Assembly (NCBI GenBank): GCA_948602995.1
Contig: CAPEBR010000019.1
Location: forward strand, 13,166 to 77,165
DNA from: an uncultured Dorea sp.
GTDB lineage: Bacteria > Bacillota > Clostridia > Lachnospirales > Lachnospiraceae
DNA: 64,000 nt
Reading direction: 5' to 3'
Position numbers and translations under genes: made by a program. Positions within the stretch are counted from its first letter, which is position 1; every line of letters starts with the position of its first letter. Shown here piece by piece: positions 16,116-25,100 of the stretch. The notes below the pieces were generated by a model. It was not told where the DNA came from, ran no database searches, and saw only the letters and a list, made by a program, of their open reading frames with translations.

Positions 16116-17197
16116 TACAGATTCTCCTCTTCAAACTTTTTCATAAATTCCACCAGTGCCTCCACGCCCTCAATAGGCATTGCATTATAGATGCTTGCGC
16201 GCATACCGCCTACCGTACGGTGTCCCTTAAGATTCTCAAAGCCTGCTGCCTTTGAATCCTGAATAAATTTTGCTTCCAGGTCAGCATCGCCGATGACAAA
16301 GGGCACATTCATGAGAGAACGGTCCTTTTTCTCCACGGTTCCCCGGAACATATTACTCTGATCCAGATAATCATAGAGAACCTTAGCCTTCCTCTCATTA
16401 TATTCCTTCATCGCCCCAAGGCCGCCGCGCTTCTTAAGCCACTTGAATACCTTGCCGCAGATATAGATACCGTATGCAGGGGGAGTATTGTAAAGGGAGC
16501 CCGCATCCGCATGGGTCTTATACTTTAACATAGTCGGCGTTCCGGGAAGTACCTCGTCTGAGATAAGATCCTTTCTGATAATCACAATCACGGTTCCCGC
16601 AGGCCCGATATTCTTCTGCACGCCACCGTAAATAATGCCGTATTTCGTCACATCGTGGGGCTCAGACAAGAAGCAGGAAGAGACATCCGCAACAAGCGTC
16701 TTCCCCTTTGTATCTGGAAGCTCCTTATATTTCGTTCCATAGATGGTGTTGTTCTCGCAGATGTACACGTAATCCGCATCCTCTGATACCGCAAGCGCCG
16801 ACACATCCGGTATGTAGGAAAATGTCTTATCCGCAGAGGAAGCAATAATATTTACTTTACCGTATTTTTCTGCTTCCTGGGCTGCTTTTTTCGCCCACTG
16901 TCCAGTTACAATATAATCTGCCACACCGTTCTTCATCAGGTTCATGGGGACCGCGGCAAACTGCTGTGAAGCTCCGCCCTGCAAAAACAGTACCTCATAG
17001 TCCTCAGGGATCTTCATGAGATCCCTGAGATCCGCCTCTGCTGTATCAATAATCTCCTGGAATGGTTTTGAGCGGTGACTCATTTCCATCACGGACATAC
17101 CGGTTCCTCTGTAATCTAACATCTCCTCTGCCGCTTCCCTTAATACCTCCTCCGGCAAAACAGCCGGGCCTGCTGAAAAATTATACACTCTGCTCAT
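16115..17197 (-). CDS. serC: Phosphoserine aminotransferase
   Basis: A PLP enzyme converting 3-phosphohydroxypyruvate to phosphoserine, the step after SerA. The start at 17197 (MSRVYNFSAGPAVLP) fits both the family N-terminus and a GGAGG seven bases upstream; the open frame to 17266 is not used. Visible motifs include FLQGGASQQF for the phosphate site, and GGVQKNIGPAGTVIVI with the PLP lysine. The 360 residues are standard. It is coupled to serA and follows ilvB after a short gap. The pairing of serine and branched-chain genes in one message points to shared amino acid starvation control. Confidence 0.96.
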   Translation of the reverse strand: MSRVYNFSAGPAVLPEEVLREAAEEMLDYRGTGMSVMEMSHRSKPFQEIIDTAEADLRDLMKIPEDYEVLFLQGGASQQFAAVPMNLMKNGVADYIVTGQWAKKAAQEAEKYGKVNIIASSADKTFSYIPDVSALAVSEDADYVYICENNTIYGTKYKELPDTKGKTLVADVSSCFLSEPHDVTKYGIIYGGVQKNIGPAGTVIVIIRKDLISDEVLPGTPTMLKYKTHADAGSLYNTPPAYGIYICGKVFKWLKKRGGLGAMKEYNERKAKVLYDYLDQSNMFRGTVEKKDRSLMNVPFVIGDADLEAKFIQDSKAAGFENLKGHRTVGGMRASIYNAMPIEGVEALVEFMKKFEEENL

Positions 17198-17231
17198 TTT
17201 CATTCCTCCATTTTCTATCTCTTGCTTCGTA

Positions 17232-18914
17232 CTATTGTTCCTTCTCCTTGAGATCCTTCTCGTCAAACACCTCCCGGATGGATGCTCCCGGCGCTACCAT
17301 AGGCCACACCTTATCATCACAGTCGATCTGACAGTCAATGACCACTGGCTTTCCAAGTGTCAGCGCCCTGGCAAACGCCTCGGAAAATTCTTCCTTTGAT
17401 GATACCCGGATCCCGTCTGCACCCATGGCCTTTGCCAGCTTCACAAAATCCACCGCGTCATTCAGAACCGTTGCCGAATACCTCTGTCCATAGAACAGGT
17501 TCTGCCACTGGCGCACCATCCCGAGCACATGGTTGTTAATCACCACCTGAATGACCGGAATATTGTGGCGTACTGCGGTTGCAATCTCATTCATATTCAT
17601 ACGGAAGCAGCCGTCCCCGGCAATGTTCACCACCGTCTTGTGCGGCATGCCCGTCTTTGCCCCAAGGGACGCACCAAGTCCGTAGCCCATGGTTCCAAGC
17701 CCTCCTGAGGTGAGGAAGGTTCTGGGTTGTGTATATTTATAATACTGGGCCGCCCACATCTGGTGCTGCCCGACTTCCGTGACAACAATCGCCTCACCCT
17801 TCGTCTGGCGGTAGATCTCCTCCACCACATAAGGACCCGTGAGAATATCCGGGTGATAGGAGAGAGGATATTTCTCCTTGTAACTCATAATCCTCTGGAT
17901 CCACTCCGTATGCTTCTGCTGGGAAAGCTTCTCATTAATACATGCCAGAATAGTTCTAATATCACCCACAACACCCTTTGTGATCAGCACATTTTTATTC
18001 ATCTCCGCTTCGTCCACATCGAACTGGAGGATCTTTGCATTGTCCGCAAATTTCTTCGCATTTCCGGTTACACGGTCGCTGAACCTTGCCCCCACTACGA
18101 TCAGAAGGTCACACTCACTGACCCCGTAGTTGGAGGTCTTTGTCCCGTGCATTCCAAGCATGCCCGTATAGAGGGGGTCTGTTCCGGGAAATGCTCCCTT
18201 TCCCATCAGGCTGTCTGTTACTGGAGCGTCTACCTTCTTTACAAATGCCCGAAGCTCCCCGCTTGCTCCAGATAACACGGCTCCTCCGCCCACAAAGATA
18301 TAAGGCTTCTCTGACTCCTCAATCATCTTAAGAGCCTCGGCAACATCACCCTCACTTACAGTCCTTACCGGTTTCACCTCCGGAATCTCTGCCCTCTCAT
18401 ACTCTGCCTTATTCGCTGTCACATCCTTCGGAATATCAATCAGCACCGGCCCCGGCCTTCCCTTCCTCGCAATCACAAAAGCCCTGCGGATGGTCTCTGC
18501 CAGATTATTTACATCCTTTACAATAAAGTTATGCTTTGTAATCGGTAATGTGATTCCTGCAATATCAATCTCCTGAAAACTGTCCTTTCCAAGGAGCGCG
18601 ACGCCCACGTTGCACGTAATCGCCACAATGGGGATGGAATCCATATATGCTGTAGCGATACCGGTCACCAGATTGGTCGCCCCCGGTCCGCTTGTAGCAA
18701 AACAGACGCCCACCTTTCCTGTCGCTCTCGCATAGCCGTCCGCCGCATGGGCAGCGCCCTGCTCATGGGACGTGAGAATATGTGTAATCTCATCACTATG
18801 CTTATACAATTCATCATATACATTCAAAATCGCTCCGCCCGGATACCCAAATACGGTATCCACTCCCTGCTCCTTCAGACACTCGATTACGATTTCTGCT
18901 CCTGTAAGCTGCAT
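17232..18914 (-). CDS. ilvB: Acetolactate synthase, large (catalytic) subunit
   Basis: A TPP- and FAD-dependent enzyme making acetolactate or acetohydroxybutyrate, first committed step of valine, leucine and isoleucine synthesis. The 560 residues contain the catalytic glutamate in SHEQGAAHAADGYARATG (about 50-67), the FAD-binding middle domain, and the TPP motif GDGCFRMNMNEIATAV ending at NNHVLGMVRQW. No ilvN regulatory subunit gene is adjacent, so the small subunit must be elsewhere or absent. It ends 35 bases before the serC start. Confidence 0.95.
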   Translation of the reverse strand: MQLTGAEIVIECLKEQGVDTVFGYPGGAILNVYDELYKHSDEITHILTSHEQGAAHAADGYARATGKVGVCFATSGPGATNLVTGIATAYMDSIPIVAITCNVGVALLGKDSFQEIDIAGITLPITKHNFIVKDVNNLAETIRRAFVIARKGRPGPVLIDIPKDVTANKAEYERAEIPEVKPVRTVSEGDVAEALKMIEESEKPYIFVGGGAVLSGASGELRAFVKKVDAPVTDSLMGKGAFPGTDPLYTGMLGMHGTKTSNYGVSECDLLIVVGARFSDRVTGNAKKFADNAKILQFDVDEAEMNKNVLITKGVVGDIRTILACINEKLSQQKHTEWIQRIMSYKEKYPLSYHPDILTGPYVVEEIYRQTKGEAIVVTEVGQHQMWAAQYYKYTQPRTFLTSGGLGTMGYGLGASLGAKTGMPHKTVVNIAGDGCFRMNMNEIATAVRHNIPVIQVVINNHVLGMVRQWQNLFYGQRYSATVLNDAVDFVKLAKAMGADGIRVSSKEEFSEAFARALTLGKPVVIDCQIDCDDKVWPMVAPGASIREVFDEKDLKEKEQ

Positions 18915-18928
18915 TTCTGTCCTTCTCC

Positions 18929-20605
18929 TTATCTGTTACTCTTCGGTATCTCTAGAATCGCTCCTCTGTTTCCGGAGGTTACCATAGATGCGTATCTCGC
19001 CAGATATCCTGTTGTTACCTTCGGCTCTCTCGGCTGCCATTTTTCTCTTCTCTTCTTAAGCTCCTCATCCGGTACGGCAAGCTCAAGCTTAAGCCCTGGA
19101 ATGTCAATCCTGATCAGATCGCCTTCCTCCACGAGGGCAATGGGGCCGCCCACTGCCGCCTCCGGCGACACATGACCGATGGAGGCTCCCCTTGAAGCAC
19201 CGCTGAAGCGCCCGTCTGTAATCAGGGCTACACTGGAACCGAGTCCCATTCCGGCAATAGCAGAAGTGGGATTCAGCATCTCACGCATGCCGGGTCCGCC
19301 TTTCGGCCCCTCATAACGGATGACAACCACATCGCCTGCCACGATCTTACCGCCTTTAATTGCCTCAATTGCATCCTCTTCGCATTCAAAAACTCTTGCC
19401 GGGCCCTCATGCACAAGCATCTCATCTACCACTGCGGAGCGCTTCACAACACTTCCGTCCGGTGCAAGGTTACCCTTAAGAACCGCAAGTCCTCCTGTCG
19501 GAGTATACGGATTGTCAATTGGACGAATCACCTCCGGATTCCGGTTTACGGCTCCCTCAATATTCTCTCCTACGGTTCGTCCCGTAACCGTCATACAGTC
19601 AGTGTATAGAAGGTTCTTCTTATTCAGCTCCGCCATGACCGCATACACGCCTCCGGCTTCATTCAGATCCTCCATATAGGTCGGGCCTGCCGGAGCCAGA
19701 TGGCAGAGATTCGGCGTCTTCTCACTGATTCCATTTGCAAAATCAATCTCAAAGTCCATGCCGATCTCATGAGCAATTGCCGGGAGATGCAGCATACTGT
19801 TCGTAGAGCATCCAAGCGCCATGTCTACCGTAAGCGCATTCAGGACCGCTTTCTCTGTCATAATATCACTGGGACGGATATTCTTCTCAAGAAGCTCCAT
19901 CACCTTCATGCCCGCCTGCTTTGCCAGACGGATCCTTGCAGAATATACTGCCGGAATCGTCCCGTTTCCGCCAAGTCCCATGCCGAGCACTTCTGTCAGG
20001 CAGTTCATGCTATTGGCCGTGTACATACCAGAGCAGGAACCGCAGGTAGGGCAGACCTTATTTTCAAATTCGCACAAGTCCTCGTCGGACATCGTGCCCG
20101 CAGCATTGGCTCCCACTGCCTCAAACATACTGGAAAGGCTTCTCTTTTCACCCTTCACATGCCCCGCCAGCATGGGACCGCCGCTTACGAAGATTGTCGG
20201 CACATTGATTCTCGCCGCTGCCATCAGAAGACCAGGCACATTCTTATCACAGTTTGGCACCATCACAAGAGCGTCAAATTGATGAGCCAGTGCCATCGCT
20301 TCTGTAGAGTCTGCGATCAGATCCCTTGTAACAAGAGAATATTTCATACCGATGTGGCCCATGGCAATCCCGTCACATACTGCAATTGCAGGAAATACAA
20401 TCGGTGTTCCTCCTGCCATGGCAACCCCCTGTTTCACCGCATCCACAATCTTATCCAGATTCATATGCCCCGGGACAATCTCATTATAGGAGCTGACAAT
20501 CCCTACGAGCGGTCTGTCCATCTCCTCCTTCGTAAGCCCCAGCGCATTAAATAATGAACGGTGGGGCGCCTGCTGTTTTCCTTTTGTAACTGTATCGCTT
20601 CTCAT
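18929..20605 (-). CDS. ilvD: Dihydroxy-acid dehydratase
   Basis: An iron-sulphur enzyme that removes water from dihydroxy acids in valine and isoleucine synthesis. The 558 residues show the cluster and magnesium ligands NCDKNVPG and CPTCGSCSGMYTANSMNC, and the C-terminal GRFSGASRGASIGHVSPEAA signature. The start has AGGAGG upstream. It lies 14 bases before ilvB. The leader between leuB and ilvD carries a strong GC-rich hairpin and a dispersed repeat, so it may have its own regulation. Confidence 0.96.
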   Translation of the reverse strand: MRSDTVTKGKQQAPHRSLFNALGLTKEEMDRPLVGIVSSYNEIVPGHMNLDKIVDAVKQGVAMAGGTPIVFPAIAVCDGIAMGHIGMKYSLVTRDLIADSTEAMALAHQFDALVMVPNCDKNVPGLLMAAARINVPTIFVSGGPMLAGHVKGEKRSLSSMFEAVGANAAGTMSDEDLCEFENKVCPTCGSCSGMYTANSMNCLTEVLGMGLGGNGTIPAVYSARIRLAKQAGMKVMELLEKNIRPSDIMTEKAVLNALTVDMALGCSTNSMLHLPAIAHEIGMDFEIDFANGISEKTPNLCHLAPAGPTYMEDLNEAGGVYAVMAELNKKNLLYTDCMTVTGRTVGENIEGAVNRNPEVIRPIDNPYTPTGGLAVLKGNLAPDGSVVKRSAVVDEMLVHEGPARVFECEEDAIEAIKGGKIVAGDVVVIRYEGPKGGPGMREMLNPTSAIAGMGLGSSVALITDGRFSGASRGASIGHVSPEAAVGGPIALVEEGDLIRIDIPGLKLELAVPDEELKKRREKWQPREPKVTTGYLARYASMVTSGNRGAILEIPKSNR

Positions 20606-20624
20606 ATTTTCCTCCTGACCAGGC

Positions 20625-20670
20625 AGACGGACTCAGTCCGGGTTACTTCCCCGGCGCACCGTCTGCTTTT
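20625..20670 (-). promoter_or_regulatory. GC-rich nested hairpin in the ilvD leader
   Basis: On the minus strand, GCAGACGG pairs with CCGTCTGC, and an inner CCGGG/CCCGG stem closes a GAAGTAA loop, about 20 bases before the ilvD start. There is no T run, so it is not a standard terminator. It could be a processing or regulatory structure. No T-box features were seen. Confidence 0.4.
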
Positions 20671-20680
20671 CCATGTATTT

Positions 20681-20716
20681 GTTACTATTCACGGCCCGAA
20701 GGCCTTTCATAGTAAC
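20681..20716. repeat. Short GTTACTATTCACGG-type hairpin
   Basis: A 36-base palindrome, GTTACTATTCACGGCCC with a CATAGTAAC end, between leuB and ilvD. It is almost the same as the hairpin at 8185-8221. Confidence 0.7.
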
Positions 20717-20750
20717 GATTCCAAATACCTTTTGACATCCAGATGGGGCG

Positions 20751-21833
20751 TTATATATTTTTTGCAATCAGGCCGCCCATCTCCTCTGTGCCAACCTGCC
20801 TCTTTCCTTCGGACATAATATCAATTGTCCGGTATCCCTCCTTAAGCACCTTCGCGACTGCCGTCTCAATGGCGTCCGCTTCCCTGTCAAGGTCAAAGCT
20901 GAACCTGAGCATCATTGCTGCTGACAGAATGGTTGCTATAGGGTTTGCAATCCCTTTGCCCGCAATGTCAGGCGCAGAGCCGCCGCTGGGCTCGTAGAGT
21001 CCGAACTTCGTCTCATTGAGACTCGCGCTTGCAAGCATGCCGATGGAGCCGGTTACCATACTCGCCTCATCTGATAAAATATCACCAAACATATTTTCTG
21101 TCAGGATAACATCAAACTGTTTCGGATCCTTCACAAGCTGCATGGCACAGTTATCCACCAGCATATGCTCAAGAGTAACCTCCGGATACTCCACGGCCAC
21201 TTCCTCTACAACCTTTCTCCAGAGTCTGGAAGAATCCAGCACGTTTGCCTTATCCACACTTGTCACTTTCTTCCTGCGCTTCGCGGCAATGTCAAAGCCT
21301 CTCTTCGCAATCCGGCGTATCTCATTCTCATTGTATGTCAGAGAATCATACGCTGTCATGACGCCATTCTCTTCCACGGTTTTGCGTTCCCCAAAATATA
21401 ATCCTCCGGTAAGCTCACGCATGATCATCATGTCAAAGCCGCCCTCTGTAATCTCCTCCTTAAGGGGACACGCTCCCTTGAGCTCATCGTAGAGAACCGC
21501 CGGGCGCAGATTCGCAAACAGATTCAGCTCCTTACGGATTCTGAGAAGTCCGGCCTCTGGTCTCTTTGAAGGTTCTAGCTTATACCAGGGGGATGTCTTC
21601 GCATCTCCGCCTATGGAGCCCATCAGCACTGCATCGCATGCCTTCGCAGCAGCCACTGTCTCATCTGTCAGGGGTATGCCATGCACATCAATCGATGCAC
21701 CTCCCATTAAGAGCTGCATATATTCTACTGTATGTCCATATTTTTCTGCCGCCTTATCAAGAACCTTCATTGCCTCCGTTACAATCTCCGGTCCGATCCC
21801 GTCTCCCTTAATCACTCCGATTTTAAGATTCAT
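20751..21833 (-). CDS. leuB: 3-isopropylmalate dehydrogenase
   Basis: The oxidative decarboxylation step of leucine synthesis. Start 21833 (MNLKIGVIKGDGIGPEI) is preferred to an ATG four codons upstream that touches the ribosome binding site. The 360 residues show the NAD/isopropylmalate signature around NMFGDILSDEASMVTGSIGMLASAS, plus the substrate arginines in LLRIRKELNLFANLRP. leuA and leuCD are not in the window. It is the first gene of the amino acid run and has a good promoter upstream. Confidence 0.96.
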   Translation of the reverse strand: MNLKIGVIKGDGIGPEIVTEAMKVLDKAAEKYGHTVEYMQLLMGGASIDVHGIPLTDETVAAAKACDAVLMGSIGGDAKTSPWYKLEPSKRPEAGLLRIRKELNLFANLRPAVLYDELKGACPLKEEITEGGFDMMIMRELTGGLYFGERKTVEENGVMTAYDSLTYNENEIRRIAKRGFDIAAKRRKKVTSVDKANVLDSSRLWRKVVEEVAVEYPEVTLEHMLVDNCAMQLVKDPKQFDVILTENMFGDILSDEASMVTGSIGMLASASLNETKFGLYEPSGGSAPDIAGKGIANPIATILSAAMMLRFSFDLDREADAIETAVAKVLKEGYRTIDIMSEGKRQVGTEEMGGLIAKNI

Positions 21834-21913
21834 TCTATCTATCATCCTCCCTGATCGTAATTACTGTGTATTTTCACTCCCCAGAACAGCTAAATAGTTA
21901 CATGCCAGCAACT

Positions 21914-21942
21914 ATAATATCGCATTTTCATCCATATTTCAA
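21914..21942 (-). promoter_or_regulatory. Sigma-A promoter of leuB
   Basis: On the minus strand, TTGAAA (21937-21942), a 17-base spacer and TATTAT (21914-21919), with a leader of about 75 bases. That leader is too short for a T-box. Confidence 0.65.
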
Positions 21943-21980
21943 GACTTTAATTAGGTAAATCATTAAATTGGTTTATACAA

Positions 21981-22679
21981 TTAAAGTTCCAGCGCAATCT
22001 CCATCATCTGATGGAAGCCCGTCTGGCGGTCGTCTGCACTCAGGGAATCTTCTCTGTATAAATGGTCTGAGATGGTCAGAATACACAACGCCTTCTTTCC
22101 TGCTCTTGCCGCATTCATATAGAGTGCAGCCGCCTCCATCTCCACTGCAAGTACGCCCATACGTTTCCAGCAGTCATTAAAATCCGTCCTGTCATTATAA
22201 AACACATCTGAAGACAGGATATTTCCCACTCTCACACTGGCGCCCTTTTCTCTGGCAGTATTTACCGCTTTTTCCAAAAGCCCGTAATCCGGGATCGGTG
22301 CAAATGTCCCTGGAAGCTGATACTGGTCCGCATAGCTGGAGTTCGTGCAGGCCCCCATACCGATCACAATATCCATCACATTCACATCATCCTGCATCGC
22401 ACCTGCAGAACCAATCCGGATAATCGCGTCAACATCATAAAAATGATACAGCTCATAGCTGTAAATACCGATGGACGGCATCCCCATGCCGCCTCCCATA
22501 ACCGAGATTTTCTTTCCTTTATACATTCCTGTATAGCCAAACATGTTCCTTACTGTATTAAAGCATTTTACGTCCTCCAGATATGTATCAGCAATATATT
22601 TTGCCCGAAGCGGGTCGCCGGGCATGAGTACTGTTCTGGCAATGTCTCCCCTGTCTGCCCCATTATGTGGTGTTCCCAT
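21981..22679 (-). CDS. deoD: Purine nucleoside phosphorylase, DeoD type
   Basis: It splits purine nucleosides with phosphate for salvage. Start 22679 (MGTPHNGADRGDIA) follows GGAGG at normal distance; the longer frame to 22829 has no supporting signal. The 232 residues match hexameric DeoD. Visible are VLMPGDPLRAK, MGMPSIGIYSYELYHFY, RIGSAGAM for the phosphate site, and ISDHLYREDSLSADDRQ with the catalytic aspartate. It is a single gene. A 177-base inverted-repeat element lies upstream. Confidence 0.96.
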   Translation of the reverse strand: MGTPHNGADRGDIARTVLMPGDPLRAKYIADTYLEDVKCFNTVRNMFGYTGMYKGKKISVMGGGMGMPSIGIYSYELYHFYDVDAIIRIGSAGAMQDDVNVMDIVIGMGACTNSSYADQYQLPGTFAPIPDYGLLEKAVNTAREKGASVRVGNILSSDVFYNDRTDFNDCWKRMGVLAVEMEAAALYMNAARAGKKALCILTISDHLYREDSLSADDRQTGFHQMMEIALEL

Positions 22680-22791
22680 ATAGATCCTCCTTCTTTTCAA
22701 AGTCTTAAAATTGCTATTCTGCATTATAACATCTTTTCCCCAAAAAGAAAAGTGTTGAAGAGTATTACTTTTGAGACTGGTGGGGGGACGC

Positions 22792-22968
22792 AGGAAGGGG
22801 AGGCCATATATTCCATTCAAACGAGGCAAAATTCCGATGAACTAACCGTTAACTGCGACTAAGACGCTCGGGAGAGTCCTCGCGTCTAAGTCTCCGTAAA
22901 CGGTGGATTTCATCTCCATAAAAAGCGCCTCTGATTGTTTTCATTGGAATATATGGCCTCCCCTTCCT
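22792..22968. repeat. 177-base element with perfect 24-base terminal inverted repeats
   Basis: The arms at 22792-22815 and 22945-22968 are exact complements (starting AGGAAGGGGAGGCCATATAT). Inside, AACCGTTA pairs with TAAACGGT and an inner GACTAAGACGC pairs with GCGTCTAAGTC apart from one base, so the whole element can fold into one nested structure. It has no open frame. It lies between the divergent deoD and VOC genes. It is unlike the other repeat families in the window. Confidence 0.8.
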
Positions 22969-23026
22969 GCTGTTTACTGGCAAATAAATGTATTACTGGG
23001 GGAGGACACGTAAACGCAATAAAAGC

Positions 23027-23055
23027 TTTACATGGTTTTGTCTGTCGATTATAAT
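23027..23055 (+). promoter_or_regulatory. Sigma-A promoter of the VOC gene
   Basis: TTTACA (23027-23032), a 17-base spacer and TATAAT (23050-23055), about 55 bases before the start at 23110. Confidence 0.6.
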
Positions 23056-23109
23056 AGGAGGCAGGTATTTCATTTTTTTATCAGTATTGTAAAGAAAGGG
23101 AGAATGATT

Positions 23110-23475
23110 ATGAAATTTACTTTTTATCACAACAATATTAATGTGCGGGATCTGGAGGAATCGGTCAGGTTTTATGAGAAGGCTCTTGGGCTTACGGTTT
23201 CGAAGGAAAAGGAGGCAGAGGATGGAAGCTTTAAGCTGGTGTTTTTAGGTGACGGGGCAACGCCGCATCTTTTAGAGCTTACCTGGCTTCGTGATATGGA
23301 CAGGGCTTATGACCTGGGGGATAATGAATCTCATCTGGCGATGCATGTTGATGATATGGAGGCTGCTCTTGCCTTCCATAAGGAAATGGACTGTGTGTGC
23401 TTTGAGAATCCTGACATGGGTATTTATTTTATCAATGACCCGGACGGCTACTGGATTGAAATCTGTCCGGTTTAA
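23110..23475 (+). CDS. VOC/glyoxalase I-like protein
   Basis: Start 23110 (MKFTFYHNNINVRDLEESVRFY) is preferred for the GGGAG seven bases upstream. The 121 residues form two beta-alpha-beta-beta-beta units of the vicinal oxygen chelate fold. H8 in FYHNNI, the glutamate in HLLELTW, H104-like HVDDMEAAL and the last-strand GYWIEICPV give the usual metal-ligand pattern of glyoxalase I. It may be a lactoylglutathione lyase-like detoxifying enzyme, but Clostridia rarely make glutathione, so the natural thiol is unclear. Confidence 0.85.
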   Translation: MKFTFYHNNINVRDLEESVRFYEKALGLTVSKEKEAEDGSFKLVFLGDGATPHLLELTWLRDMDRAYDLGDNESHLAMHVDDMEAALAFHKEMDCVCFENPDMGIYFINDPDGYWIEICPV

Positions 23476-23477
23476 GG

Positions 23478-23537
23478 AACAGCCCCTCTCCCGTCTGACT
23501 GGACATGGTGATCAAGTCGGACGGGGAAGGGGCTGTT
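23478..23537. terminator. GC-rich hairpin between convergent VOC and yajC genes
   Basis: AACAGCCCC..GTCTGACT pairs with AGTCGGAC..GGGGCTGTT, a stem of about 20 bases with few mismatches. No T run follows at once on either strand. A shared terminator is likely but not certain. Confidence 0.5.
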
Positions 23538-23547
23538 GATGACTCTT

Positions 23548-23856
23548 TTATTCTGCTGATGCTTTTTCGATCTGTGCAACTGCTGCCTTCTGCATTGGGA
23601 TACGACAGTTTTTGTTGTTTCCAAATTCTACGATGATATCATTTTCCTGAATATCAATAATGACTCCGTAAAACCCGCTTGTTGTAAGTACGGTGTCGCC
23701 AACCTCCATCTCTGCAATCATAGCCTGTACTCTCTTCTGCTCTTTTTTCTGAGGTCTGATGAATACGAACCAGAAACCGCCGAAAATTACTGCATATACA
23801 ACAAACAGAAATACCATGCTCATTCCACCCTGACCTTGTGCTGCTAATGTAAACAT
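23548..23856 (-). CDS. yajC: Preprotein translocase subunit YajC
   Basis: A small single-span membrane protein that joins SecDF in the Sec translocon. The 102 residues have one N-terminal membrane helix (about 14-34), followed by the family motif FIRPQKKEQKRVQAMI and the soluble EVGDTVLTTSGFYGVI barrel. It lies directly downstream of tgt, the common tgt-yajC order. Translation of the pair is likely linked. Confidence 0.95.
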   Translation of the reverse strand: MFTLAAQGQGGMSMVFLFVVYAVIFGGFWFVFIRPQKKEQKRVQAMIAEMEVGDTVLTTSGFYGVIIDIQENDIIVEFGNNKNCRIPMQKAAVAQIEKASAE

Positions 23857-23916
23857 ATCGTTTCTCCTCCTAAATCTGTTTAGACACTATTGCTATCATA
23901 CAGGATATTCCCTGTT

Positions 23917-25068
23917 TCAGCAAGGACTTTTTGCTAATTCATGCAAATTTAATACTTTCCCCAGCTTTTCTTTTTTATACTCTTTGTAGCGCCCTTCCTC
24001 GATTGCCGTGCGAATCTCTGTCATCATTGTATTGTAAAAATACAGATTATGAAGCACGCACAGACGCATTCCCAGCATTTCCTTTGCCTTAAGGAGATGA
24101 CGGATGTATGCCCTGGAATAGGTCTGGCAGGCGGGGCAGGTACAGCCTTCTTCTATAGGGCGGCTGTCCAGCTCGTATTTTGCATTAAAGAGGTTCAGCT
24201 TCCCTTCATTTGTATATACATGTCCGTGTCTTCCGTTCCGGCTCGGGTACACGCAGTCAAAGAAATCTACTCCCCGGTCCACTGCCTCCAGAATGTTGGC
24301 AGGCGTTCCTACTCCCATAAGATAAACCGGCTTATGGGCAGGCAGATACGGCACCACTGCATCCAGGATGCGGTACATCTCTTCATGGGACTCTCCCACA
24401 GCAAGGCCTCCTACGGCATATCCGTCAAGATCAAGCTCAGCAATCTCCTGGGCGTGCCGGATCCGGATATCCTCGCAGATTCCTCCCTGGTTAATGCCAA
24501 ACAGAAGCTGCTTACGATTAATCGTGTCCGGAGACTGATTAAGTCTGGCCATCTCTTCCTTGCATCTCCTAAGCCACCTTGTTGTCCTGTCTACGGACTG
24601 CTGAATATAACCTCTGTCCGCCACACTGGAAGGACATTCGTCAAATGCCATGGCAATGGTAGATGCCAGATTTGACTGGATCTGCATACTCTCCTCTGGC
24701 CCCATAAAGATTTTCCTTCCGTCAATATGGGACTGGAAATATACGCCCTCCTCCTTTATCTTCCTGAGGCCTGCCAGGGAAAACACCTGAAATCCTCCTG
24801 AATCTGTAAGAACCGGCTTGTCCCACACCATGAATTTATGGATTCCTCCAAGTTTTTTAATCACCTGATCCCCAGGGCGGACATGGAGGTGATAGGTATT
24901 TGACAGTTCAACCTGTGTCCCGATCTCCTGCAGATCCCTGGTAGAGACAGCGCCCTTGATCGCTGCGGCTGTCCCCACATTCATAAATACAGGGGTCTCA
25001 ATGACCCCGTGTACTGTACGGAACCGGCCGCGCCTGGCAAGTCCGTCTTTTTTTATTAGCTCATACAT
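23917..25068 (-). CDS. tgt: Queuine tRNA-ribosyltransferase
   Basis: It exchanges guanine-34 in GUN-anticodon tRNAs for a queuosine precursor. The 383 residues contain the nucleophile and proton-site aspartates in DSGGFQVFSL and FDECPS, the substrate segment GGLAVGE, DCVYPSRNGRHG, and the zinc site CTCPACQTYSRAYIRH with a histidine further on. It is followed by yajC. The length is typical for the bacterial enzyme. Confidence 0.96.
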   Translation of the reverse strand: MYELIKKDGLARRGRFRTVHGVIETPVFMNVGTAAAIKGAVSTRDLQEIGTQVELSNTYHLHVRPGDQVIKKLGGIHKFMVWDKPVLTDSGGFQVFSLAGLRKIKEEGVYFQSHIDGRKIFMGPEESMQIQSNLASTIAMAFDECPSSVADRGYIQQSVDRTTRWLRRCKEEMARLNQSPDTINRKQLLFGINQGGICEDIRIRHAQEIAELDLDGYAVGGLAVGESHEEMYRILDAVVPYLPAHKPVYLMGVGTPANILEAVDRGVDFFDCVYPSRNGRHGHVYTNEGKLNLFNAKYELDSRPIEEGCTCPACQTYSRAYIRHLLKAKEMLGMRLCVLHNLYFYNTMMTEIRTAIEEGRYKEYKKEKLGKVLNLHELAKSPC

Positions 25069-25100
25069 ATCTTTTTCCTAACCTTTCTAAAAGGGCTTCT

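Noticed and set aside
19700..20554. Long plus-strand open frame (284 codons) opposite ilvD
   Set aside because: It is fully antisense to a well-supported gene, His/Cys/Arg-rich, without a ribosome binding site or known motif.
21846..21980. T-box leader for leuB
   Set aside because: The leader from the predicted promoter is about 75 bases, without a T-box sequence or terminator.
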